The position numbers and the translations under genes were made by a program. A stretch of 64,000 nucleotides of DNA, from NCBI GenBank assembly GCA_007449985.2, contig VIIQ02000559.1:650501-714500 (forward strand), read 5' to 3'. Every line of letters starts with the position of its first letter. The first letter of the stretch is position 1. Shown piece after piece: positions 34,401-45,700 of this stretch. Source of the DNA: Desmodesmus armatus. Its lineage: Eukaryota > Chlorophyta > Chlorophyceae > Sphaeropleales > Scenedesmaceae. The notes beneath the pieces were generated by a model. The model saw nothing but the letters and a program-made list of their open reading frames with translations, had not been told where the DNA came from and did no database searches.

Positions 34401-37400
34401 ACGTGCAAGGGCTCACACATGGGATTATTTTGCAACTGAACCTAGTTGTGTCACAGAGAAAATGGCGGATTTCCTCGCTCGCACAACTAGATTCAGTCGC
34501 AAAATAATCCCGTGTGTTACACCTGCAAATGCCTGTATGTGATATGCCATAGGAACATTCTCATGAGCCCTTGGCTTGCTGGCTAGTGCCGAGGTTGACA
34601 CCTTGCCCCTCTTACTGTTCTGTGCTGTACTGGGCTGTACTGTACTGTACTGTACTTTACTGTACTTGCTCGTCCCTACCTGCGGTACTCCTGTTGAAGG
34701 GTTCCGTCACTGCAGCTCACGCCCCCACCATTAGAACTGCTCCTGTAGGGCCCCCGCATGCCGTTGCTGCTCAGGAAGCCATGTCCCTGCTGCTGCTGGT
34801 ACATCTGTACCTCCCCAGGCATATACGCATCGGCCGCATGCGCTGCCCTGCTGCTCGAACCCTGCCGTGCTGAGCTGCCAGGTAAGTGTGGCAGCTCCAT
34901 CGGCATGCTGCTGTCCCACAGGGGGGGTACCCCTGCAGGAGGTACCCCCTGCTGGGGTACCCCCGCCCACCCCTGCTGCCCTGCACGTGGCATGCCGGCC
35001 TCATTTCCTGGTGGAATGGGCATTCCATGAAGCAGCCTAGTGCTGTCACTAGCTGTGGGGTGTCCTGTCGGACCCATGTGCCTGTGGTAGCCAGAGGAGC
35101 CGTGGGATGGGGACCCTGGGCCTCCTGGGTACTTTGCACCGCTTAGCTGAGCCAGAGCAGCAGCCGTCAAGCCCGCTGGCCTACTGCTTTCGCTGATCTC
35201 GGACGCCGTTGCTGCTGAACCAGCTGCCGAGGGGTGGTAGCCGGCCGGCAGGGAGTCCCCAGGGAGCGGCAGTGGCGGCACCAGCCCGCTAGGCATTCTG
35301 TGGGGCGATGCAGCGCGTCCCGGTGACCAAGATGCTCCAGGGTATGCCGCCGGGGCAGTGTCTATGGGCCTGGGAGGTAGCTGCCCGGGTTCAAATCCTG
35401 GTGAACGCATCTCGCGGCCGGGGCTGACGCTGCGGCTTGTGGGTGGCAGCAGCCCGGGTTCGAATCCTCCTGGACGCATCGGCCCGGGGCTTGGAGTGCG
35501 GGCCATCGCCCTGTTCACTGCTGCGGAAGCTGCAGCTGCGACGTAGCTCCTCTCGACGTCCTGCATAGTGCCGCCACGGCCCGGACTGATGCCCCTGCCG
35601 CGTGCGTTTGCCGCCACGACGGCTGCGGCGGCTGCGGCGGCAGCGGCTTGGTAGCTGCCGGCCGACAGCACGCTGTGAGTGCCGTTGAAGGGGCCCCTAG
35701 CAGAGCCCTGGGGGCCTGGTCCCAGCACGGGGGCCCCGTTCCTGCTGCCAGTTTGGTGGCGCAGGGTGCTGCTGGTGGTGGGGCGCGAACGGGGGACCTC
35801 GTCGAGTGCCTCTAAGCCTGCAGGAGAAACAATAACACAGGACGGAGGTCAAACAAGGTCGTGCTGGGCGTGGCGAAGCGCCACAGAGGCTTTGCTTGCA
35901 GGGCAGCATAGTGTGTGGCAGCCATATGCATCGTTCGATGATCTTACAAAAGCCTTCGGCGCCTGGTGTACCACCTGAAAGGGCGATCAGGTGTCGCCGC
36001 CCAGTTTAGTGGTTTGCATAGGTTGTATGTACTAGAGTGTATGTTGTGTGTTTTGTCAGTGCTGCTTAGCAAATGCGGGCAGCTGTATCAGTGCCATGAA
36101 CCAAACATGTCACACAAGTACAAAGTAGAGGAAAGAGGCAGGAGGCAGGAGGTAGCAAAATGGGAGCTCTGCACGAAGGGGTGAGAAACAGTGTCAGGTG
36201 CCTGAAGTGAAGCGCTTGAAGAAAGGCACGTGTCCTTGCCGTGTCGAAGCTTGTATCCCTGCTGCCAGGCGCAGCACGTCCTGGGGAAGGGTTTCAAGGG
36301 ACACTACGCCACCATGCAGCAAGGGATACAGCGTCTTGCAAATAGCAGAAGGGCACTGTGCGATGCAAAGTACACAAACACCACTCTCTGACCATTTGGC
36401 CTTGTGTGGTCAGGTTTCAACAGCCTTGATACTGACGTGTGTAACAGGGCGCACTGACAGGTTTGATTGCCGCGCTGATATGTACGAGCAGGTGGTGGCT
36501 TGCAAAGCAGCCAGTTATAGTTGAAGGTTGTTTGCTAACGATCTTCAAGTGCAACTGGCTGCTGTGCAAGCCACCACCAGCCATTACACATGCAGCACTC
36601 ATAAACAACTAGCTATACTCAACTTGCCAACAGTCTTGATGTCACAGTCTGTATGCTACACGCACCTGGATGTTGCTAGTAATGAATGGTGTGTTTCAAA
36701 CATCAGCCAACTGCATTACAACTCCACAATGTAGGTTGTGGACTTCAGCCAAACCTTGAAGTTGTTTTATAAGACTTGAATTGAAGACTTTAGAAACATC
36801 ATTACACGTGTTTCCAGCCAGGTTCATCGCGCAGCATGCTGCTAGCAGCGAGTCGACCTTGGTGCAAGACAAGCAATACACCACCAGGCGACCAGTGACC
36901 TAGGACACTAGAAAGCCTGGGCCAGTTACGGCCCTCAAAGCCAACAGCACAAGAAAAAGAACTAATATAGGTAGCATGTTGTACATATACTATACAAGCA
37001 ACTCAGTTGGACATGACCCCTGGTCCAGTTGCAGACCATGCTGCCTGGAACGGCAGGGTCTCAGCGCGCTGCCGCATCCTGCTGCTGTAGCGTGTGGCAT
37101 TGAGTGGTCGCCGGAAAGGCACCCCATTAGCGCGTGGGTGTGTCAGTCTGTAGAGCATGCTAAAAAAAAAACTCAAAACTAAAATTGAATTGAAGTTGAA
37201 ACCAGATCGAATACAAAAGAAGCTCAAACTCAAAGACCTACCTGCACACTCTGGCTCATACATTTCTGCAGCAGGCTGCATCCCACTCATTTGGGCTCCT
37301 CTGTACCCAGCCGTCATTGCGTGAGAAGGTCCGTTGGCACTCCCAGCACCCAACATGGAGGACCCCCGGGACCCTTGCTGCACTGCTGCTGCCTGCTGCC

Positions 37401-37994
37401 GAGCTGCGCTGCTGCTGTCCATACCGCGGTACTCTACACCTGCTAGCAGCACCAGAAGAGGAAGGCAGACGGGATGTTACATCAGGGTGTTATATGACTA
37501 ACTCGGTGACATGACCTTTACTTGATTTGACGTCCTGCAGTAGCTATGCAGCAACTGAGGCCAGCTAGTGAAGGCCCTATGCCCCAACACCACCTTCCAA
37601 CAGACTGTTCAAAGTCCCTACCCTTTAGAAGCTTGTCTAGCATCACCCCAAGGCTCCCTATGGGTTTGTCAGGCCCGATCTGAACCATGTAACAGTGACA
37701 GTACTAGAAACAGGTTTGCACATTCACACGCACCTGCACCGGGCCCTGCTTGCGCCTGTACCACGCCCTGAGAGGACCACATACCACCTCCAGAGAACAG
37801 CGGACTGAAGGGGCCTGCAGGACGCTGGCCAGGCTGCATTGTGCTGCTACTGCTGCTCCCAGGGCGCATTGTGTTGGCTGCAACACCTGCTGCTGCTGCC
37901 GCTGCAGCTGCAGATGGAGCAGCGGAGCCAGCGATGCGTCTGCTTGGTGGGGGGCTAGCTGCTTGCATGAGCTGCTGCTGCTGCTGAGCTTGCA

Positions 37995-38025
<31 letters not shown>

Positions 38026-38042
38026 GTACATTAGCTTCTGCA

Positions 38043-38077
<35 letters not shown>

Positions 38078-38514
38078 GAGCTGGCTGCACTGTAAGTTGA
38101 GCCCTCAGTGCAGCGGGACCTTGCAAGTGCATGTGAGTTTGGCTGGTGTTGGGGGCTGGCCAGGCCCTGCTGTTGTTGGTACTGGGCACTGCCTGCAACT
38201 GAAGCAGCACTGCTGTTCAAGGCATCAGCTGCAGCAGCTGCCCATGTTGCAATGTCGAGCTTTCCCTTTCCTGGCTCTGGTGACTGTCGGGTACCTGACC
38301 TGTCTGTGCTGCTGCCTTGGCCATACTGCTGCTGCTGCTGAGCATAGCTGCCCGTGGGCGTCGTGGGCCTGACACGTTCCCCTGAATGCAACGTTCCGAT
38401 GTATTAGTATGTGCTCGTCAACTCGTTCAGCACGATGCCTGCCTTCCACGGGGCCCAGCATCGAGAGGCCATGTAGAGATACAGTGATGGGGCCTTACCT
38501 GCACGCTTCACCAT
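30450..38514 (-). CDS. Type II membrane protein with Gln/Ser/Pro-rich N-terminus and three WGW modules (paralog B)
   Basis: Minus exons 38499-38514 (16 nt, MVKRA), 37734-38381, 37242-37439, 34680-35817, 33357-34057, 32253-32968 and 30450-32005. All intron phases agree. One base missing in a C-run near 31428 makes the total exactly 1,658 codons. Residues 1 to ~1,060 are low-complexity Gln/Ala/Ser/Pro with SPGR- and PSPGP-type repeats and charged patches. A membrane segment lies near 1,062-1,086 (WTLLTVLMLVLVAGAGVG). The exported part begins with a domain sharing YQQAFAGAYAQALSVPAS with paralog A, then an Ala/Pro/Gln and acidic linker. It ends in three WGW modules (APTC, NSVYD, RLWGW, CVFR and variants). 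Intron phases around the TM exon match paralog A, showing common descent. A cell-surface or wall-contact role is inferred; no enzyme motif was seen. Confidence 0.75.
34414..34518. repeat. Foldback element in paralog B intron
   Basis: Arms 34414-34450 and 34482-34518 are ~37 bp each with about three mismatches (CACACATGGGATTATTTTGC versus its inverse). The loop is 31 bp. It fits a tiny MITE or hairpin; no clear target duplication was found. Confidence 0.82.
36488..36581. repeat. Foldback hairpin in paralog B intron
   Basis: Arms 36488-36526 and 36543-36581 pair (GGTGGTGGCTTGCAAAGCAG versus its inverse) with few mismatches across a ~16-nt loop. It sits between exons 37242-37439 and 34680-35817. 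Confidence 0.8.
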
Positions 38515-39708
38515 AGTGGTGGCTCAAATCATCCAAATGCGCTAGCTTTCTTCCAATACAAGGGTGTGATGCCGCCGTTTTTGGAAAGCGGGAAGCTGGT
38601 GCTGGAGTTCTTGCTGGCTTGTCAGTGCCGCTGGACTACGTAAGAAACACTATGGTGTATGTATGAAACTGATGAACGTCTTCATGAGTGTTACGCCCGG
38701 CACACAACACTTTGTCACGTACTGCTCAGGAACAGAGCTTCGTTGAAGAGGCGCATTGAGTTTTGGTTGAAAACAGCGATTGAAGAATACAGAATTGCGT
38801 GCTTTTTACCCAGCTGCAGCTGTCATAGGCAGGACGCGGCCACAGGCGCCAACCTGACGCAGAGCGTGCATTGCTTCTGCGCACACTGCTACTCTTATAC
38901 ACACTGTGTATCTTATGCCTTCAACTCAACATTCTCATGCATGTGGTCAGCTGATGCATCAGCAAAACCAACCAGCAAACCCAGTGAAGCATTTGGCACC
39001 TTTGTGTCATTGCTGGTGTGCTGCAAAGTGAAATCGAGCGGGTCTTTATAAACCATATGCAGCGCTGTAGGCCATCATGTTGGCGTTTGTACTGCTTGCT
39101 GTTTGTTGTCATGTCACAGGACACGCTTTGGATGCCAACAAGAAAGCAGCAGAAACACTGACGAGCAGCCACTGCCATGCTGTCGCTGCGTGTCATCCAG
39201 AAACACTGTGGCAAGAGCCCTGAGGTATAGGCAGAGCTGTAGTATGGCATCTTTCAGCCCACAACAAGCTGACATCCAACCCCATTTGCAGATGCCATGT
39301 GACAAACACCTCGCAACATCACCTGCACATGACTTTCAAGCTCCCTACGTTACATCCCATTGGGTGCAAATGTGTGCACTCCCAGCACGAACTGCACTGA
39401 CGGCACACATCACACTTTACAGCACACCTGTCTCAACACCAACAGGGGCATGCAACCGAGGGACACATCAAAACTGAGGGACACAGCCATCTTCACAGCT
39501 CCACACCAATTGTGAAGACGGATGCTTCACAGTACACATGGTGTGCATCGCATCAGCTGCTTCAGCTGGCCGGCACAGTCGACTGCTGGGCGACGACACA
39601 CCGCACAAACGTTGCCACGCAGTCGTGAACGACTCCACACGACACACCCCACAACATGCAACACCCGCCCAACGCCATAAAACAAAGAGTGCGTTCCCCC
39701 AGTGCGGT
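38515..39708. other. 1.2-kb intergenic region
   Basis: It contains the promoter side of paralog B and the 3' flank of the RINT1 gene. No reading frame with recognisable content was found on either strand. Confidence 0.5.
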
Positions 39709-42700
39709 TCACTGGTGGTACATCCGCAGGCTCAGCACAGTATCTGCCAGGTCAGCATCCAGGTAGAAGATGTGGGCGGACTTCAACACGTCTACAGCAT
39801 TCTGGGCGCGCGTGCTTGCACTGACAGCCTGCACAGCAGCAGCACAGCAAGAGATGCAGTGTCTGTTGAAGGTTGTTTAGTATGGTGGATTTGAGGAGCC
39901 AGCAGAGGTGCCACAAGAGACGGGGCCCTTGCGGTTTGCTTGAAAGGTGCCATGCGCACATGCTTACGACAACCCTTAAGCTCGTTAGTGGCCTCTCACG
40001 TACACGTAAGGCCTTCGATGTAGGAGCTTGAGGGTTGTCGTAAGCATGCGCGCATGGCACCGAAGCACACTCAATGCATCGACGGCACAACGTATCTTTT
40101 CGCCCGCTCACCTGCCGCACAAACTCAGACTGTGACTGAGGCAGGTTGAGCAGCTTCACAGCGTCCCCAAGCTCCCTGAAGTACGAGGCCGGCCGGTCTG
40201 TGTAGCGCTGGAACACCCTGAGCAGCGCCTGCTGGTCGATCAGCAGCTGCAGCGCCCCGGCATCACTGAAGTACGCCTCACAGGCAACGTTGTTGAACAG
40301 CTCCCTGCAGCAGTTGAGGAGCACAAAAAGCGGATAGCGCTCATTAGGCATGCACTGCAGGGTGTCTTGCAAACATGCATACATGTAAGCCCCTGCACCA
40401 GCAAAGTGTGCCTCACAGGCAACGTTGTTGAACAACTCCCTGCAGAGAGGAGCACAGCGGTCAATAGTACACAGTACAGTGATTGGCGACAGAGTCCCAA
40501 CCTCGGCACTAGCCAGCGAGCCAGGGGCTCATGAGGGTATCGCTCATTAGGCGTGCACTGCAGGGCGCCTTCCAACCATGGATACATGTAAGCCCTGCGC
40601 CTGCGGAGCTCAGCTCTGGCCAGCCACGTTGCTAGGCCAGCACCCAGGCAACCAGTACTCTTGTTGAACAGCCAAAGCTTGCAAAGAAGAATCAGTACGC
40701 ATGTACATGCGTACTGATTCAAGGAAGTCCACATGCAGTGCTGACCATGGCTCCAACCCAGAGGAAGCACACAGAGTGCAGCAGCACGACCATGAAACAC
40801 ACATCAAGCCACTTGCCTGTTGATAGCCGCAGCTGCTGCACCCCATGCCTGCCTGAAGCACTGCTTGTCCAGGTTTCGGCTGAGGTTCTGTAGCAGCTCC
40901 GCAAGCCAGTGCAGGGCAACCTACACCAGCACAGCACAGCACAGCACGGCAGTGCTGTCATTTTCAAACACCTACTAAGACAGCATTATGACAGCAGCAG
41001 CTTACAAAGCGCAGTGCCTTCCATGCATCTGCACACCAGCCTCTACAGTCACTGTGTCTGGTCTGTAGTTGAGTCTCCGGAGCTCATCAACCATAAGCTC
41101 TTTTTGATCACTGGAAGGGGAGATGGAACTGCTGCTGCATCATGCTGCCACTGTGCTGGCATTTTCCTCAATACTGGGTATTTCCACCTCCTGGAGGTAC
41201 TCCCCACTTATGCGCGCTGTTTGCCATGTATTGTGCCCTGCATTTGCCGCCTACCTGCAGCTCCCCTGACACCACCCCAGATGACCACAGCTCGTTGGCA
41301 GCAGCCATAGCTGGCAGCGCGTCGCTGGTAGCCTTGAAAAGAGCCCCACGGGAGACATAACCTGCGCGAGCAACAGCATACAAAATACACGCAAACACAG
41401 CGCCAAATTCGAGCCACACCGCACGGGCGGCGATGAGGTGGGCTGTGCCTATGCACAGCCCAATGCACCGCCAGTACTTGCGATTTATCAGCCTTCGTCT
41501 GCAGTCTTGTGTGTGAAGCCCACTGCAACTGCCTTGCCAGGCTTCAGCACTCACTCCCGCCTGTAGCCGCTGACCTCAGCCAAGTAGCCCTAACACTCAG
41601 CCCAAAACCCCAACCACAAACCCTCCATCAACCCCACCTGCTGCTTTCTGCATGAAGCCCATGGCAACTGCCTTGGCCAGTTTCAGGACCCACTCCCGCC
41701 TGCAGCTGCTGAACTCAGCCAAGTGTTGCCCAACAACACTTCGCCCAAAACCCCAACACACACCTTCATCAGCCCCACCTGCGGCTTTCTGCATGAAGCC
41801 CATGGCGACTGCCTTGCCCAGTTTCAGGACCCACTCCCGCCTGCAGCTGCTGAACTCAGCGATGGGCCGCCCCAGCACGTGCAGCTTGGTACTTGCCGCT
41901 GCCACCACCGCTGCTAGTGCTGCACCGTCTGACATCCGCTGCTGCCGGAGGGTTGAGCTGCCCTTGCTGCTGCTGTCCACGCCGTTGGCAGATGCCCGCC
42001 TGTGCTGCTGCTGCTGCGGATCCTGCCACGGCTGCACACCGTCTTGTGCGTGGTTGCCGTTTGTGAGCGGCTGGTCGTGCTGCTGCTGCTGCGAGACAGG
42101 AGGCTGCCGGTCATGCTGCTCGAGCTCCTGCTGTTCCTGCACGATGCGCGCAGTGATCACCTCTGCGTTATCATGCATGACTTGCAGCTGCTCCTCCACG
42201 TACGCACAGAAACAGATGCACGGGCACACCTGCGACAACAGCAGCAAACAGGTGGCAAGCAAACACGACAGGTTGAAAGACATCAACAAGTTGAGGTACA
42301 CACTACCGCGCGGCGCACTGCACGGCCCCAAGCCACCAGGCTGTGCATTTGATGCCCTGGTGTCTTGGAGCTTGGAATCAGGTGTTTGGTCGTGCACTTT
42401 CAAGCCCGTGCCGGGCGCTGTGGGGTCGCAGCAAGCGCACAGGGGTGCACAAACTGTGTACTTGTATGGCGGCTTTTGACCGTCCACCCCCCGGTTTGAT
42501 CGATTCTGTAACCACACTGCTGTCAGCCGGACCCGCGCAAGGTCACCAGGGCCCAGAAGATACCCAGTGCATACCAATAAGAGAGCAGGCTGTTTCAGAG
42601 CATCAAAGAAGCACACCAGTACACTTCTCAGCTTTCAACTCACAGTGGCGAGCAAGCGCGGCTGTAACCAGGGGCAAATCATTATCAAAGAGCAAAAGAG

Positions 42701-45700
42701 CAGGGTGCAAATACGCCACCCACCTTGAATAGCCAGTCTGTGCCTGTGATGCTTTTGAAGAGGTCTGCCTGCTGCAGGATGCGTGTGATGCGGCCATGCG
42801 CCGCCGACAGCACCTCGGCCACTGCACCCTGCAGGTAGCGCTCCTGCGCGTGGGGGTCCGGGATGAAGCGAAGCCGCATCTGCAGCATGCTCTCCACCAG
42901 ACTGACAACCTGCAGGGCCAAGACAGCAACAGCCCAAGACAGCAATGAGCGTGTCCGTTGTGCGCACAGCTGCTGCAAACACACAAGGGTTGCCGGGGCC
43001 CAGGTATGCACCAGCACGTGAAGTAGGGTTGAGGCGCAACCGCATCTGCAGCATGCTCTCCACAAGACTGACGACCTGCAGGGCCAAGACAGCAATATTT
43101 GAAGGCCACAGTCCAAGGCTGAAGCGCAGCCGCATCTGCAGCATGCTCTCTTCCAGGCTTACAGCCTACAGGCCCAACACCGCAGTGTAGCGCCCTCCTC
43201 CAGCCAAATGCGGCTTACAAAATTTGAGTGGCTTGGCACACCTCCTGTTCAGAATCACACAGCAAAGATGCTGTCGCCTGTTGCGACTGGTGAACTCTGC
43301 AATAGCCTGTTTGTGCACAAGCACACATGAGCAGGCAGCTTGTTTGATGCTACAGAAGCAGCAGCCCATCACACAAGCCCCAGCAGGCGCTTGCCCGTCC
43401 ATCTGCACAGCCTGCATTCCCTGCCCAGAGAAATAGAGAGATGACGCGGAGGCACACCGCGTTGGAGTGCCAGGCACACCGTGTTTGAGGCATACCAGGA
43501 AGAACGTGTGTGACCGGGTGTGAACGTCCCCACCATGCCCCCAGGTGCATACGACACCCTAGGGGTCAACCCTGCCCACCTCTTCCGCAGCTCGGGGAGG
43601 CCAGAAGTCCGCCTCCCAAGCCGGCCGGTCCTCAGCAATCAGCAGCTGCCCACGCTCCCAGCCCTCAGGGCTGTACAGCACCTCCTCCACCCGCTTACAG
43701 GCCCAGTTGGACTCAGCTGCTAGCCAAGCGTCCTGCACAAACAGCAGATGTGCAGACAGACAAAAGCGGAAGTGTTGGCAACTTCATGACAAATTTGACA
43801 AACACTGTATCCAGCCGCACGCAGTACACCCACTCCTCCACCCGCTTGCAAGCCCAGTTGGACTCAGCTGCTAGCCAAGCATCCTGCACAACCAGCGGCA
43901 GACACAAACATGTGACAGTTAGCAGCAACTGCACGGGCTGACTGGACAATTCGCATGTATCCAAGCCGCCTGCGGCATAGCACAGCACCTCCTCCACCAG
44001 CTTGCAAGCCCAGTGTGACTTATCTGCTAGTCAAGCATCCTGCACAAACAGCGGTTGTGCAGACAGACAAATGGGGAAGTGTTCGAACGCTATGGATGTC
44101 ATGACTAATCATCATGCATGTACGCCCCCCCCCCCCCGCAGTACATCCAGCAGTACCAGTACAGTACTGATGGCAAGTGCTTGTGCCCATGCTTTCGGCA
44201 AGGCAGGTCAAGTGCTCTAGCCCATGCCTTTGGCACGGATAGGGTAGGCACAGCGACAGTAAGCTAGCGCTTTGCCATTAGCAGAGCGGCCACTCACCAT
44301 CCATGCAGGATTCTCCCCAAGGACTGTCAGGGTGCTGCCCCGCAGCAGCACAAACGGCAGCTCGCCCTGAGAGGTCTGACTGTCCCAGCGGATGCCCAGC
44401 AGAGAGGAGCGGCCCAGGACCCCCTCGAAGTCGATCAAAGCGTCGATCCACTTCAGCCAAAGCTCGTGCTGTCCTGCAGCCGCCACCTGAATTGAGCAAG
44501 CACAGCCGCAAATGCGCGACCAGCGACACTCGCACCGATCAGCAAAGATTGTTGGAGCACACAGCAAGCACCAGCTCGAAGCTGGTGATGTGGAGTTTGA
44601 GCACGTTGCTGGTGTCAGGTGTATGCTGTGCTCAACACACGGCGATTACCATCAACCCCGTAGCCGCTGGTCAATATGCTTCTACCTTGCAACCGTCTAC
44701 TCAGCCAGCTGCACAGCCAGAGGTAAAGCTGTGAGTAACCCCATCAGGTAATGTATACTTCAACCTACTCTTTAGTCTGTCTACACCCTACAGCATAGAG
44801 AATGGTGGGTAGTGCATGGGGTTACAGCCGAGCAGCACACAACAAAGCACACGCTCCACAGTGCTGCGCACCTCTGGGAATTTACACTGCTTCAAGAGCT
44901 GCTTGACAGCATCCCGCAGCGCGCGCGTGAACTCCACAGTGAGCTGATAGATGCTGTGAAGTTCCAAGCCCTGCAAAATGCCCTGCGAGAACAAGCGCGC
45001 ATATAGTGCAGGAGCAACAGTACGTCAGCACTTGCCGCCCTGACCGTACAGCAACAGCCGCAGCTGCTTGAGCACCCTGGCCCCTACGGGACAAGCGCTT
45101 GGGCGCACGGACTGTATGGACGATCTGCTGCAAGTAGTGCGAATGAAAAGCTGGCGATTGTTCTTCCTTGCAGTACATGCCAAGCGTCAGCTTGCAAAAC
45201 ATCGCATTGCATACGGTTGACGACATTGCGGTGCCATCCTGCCGACATACATTTCCTGCACAGCGGCCCCTTGCGTTTTGACTGAACGCAATTGCTTGCC
45301 TGCAGGACCCACAGCACCGTCCATCCCAGAATCACCATGACGTCAGCCCCCAAAGTCTTTATCACACGCTGACACAGCGCTGAGGCACTGCTCGAACTGC
45401 ATGGCGCACACAACCCACCCCAACTGCGCAGCACGGCATCAAACCAGAAAAAGGCGGGAAACACAACCAACCTGCAGGAAGTCCACACGAGGCGCGTTGT
45501 CCTGCGCCAGCCTGTGCACCACTGCCAGCACCAGTGCTGGACTGTTGATGTCTCCCGGGCTGCCCTGCGGGCTGGGCCCAAACACTTCCAGCAGCTGCTG
45601 CTTCAGGGGTGCTGCAAGCTCCTGCGCCATCCACAGCAGCGGTGGCTCCGGCCCTGCTATGCTGCTAGCACTGCTGCTGTCGCTGCTGGCACACTGCGCA

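Noticed and set aside
35386..35475. tRNA B-box-like GGGTTCGAATCC and GGGTTCAAATCC
   Set aside because: Both are inside a coding exon of paralog B, where they encode the repeated PGFEPG motif. No cloverleaf or A-box fits.
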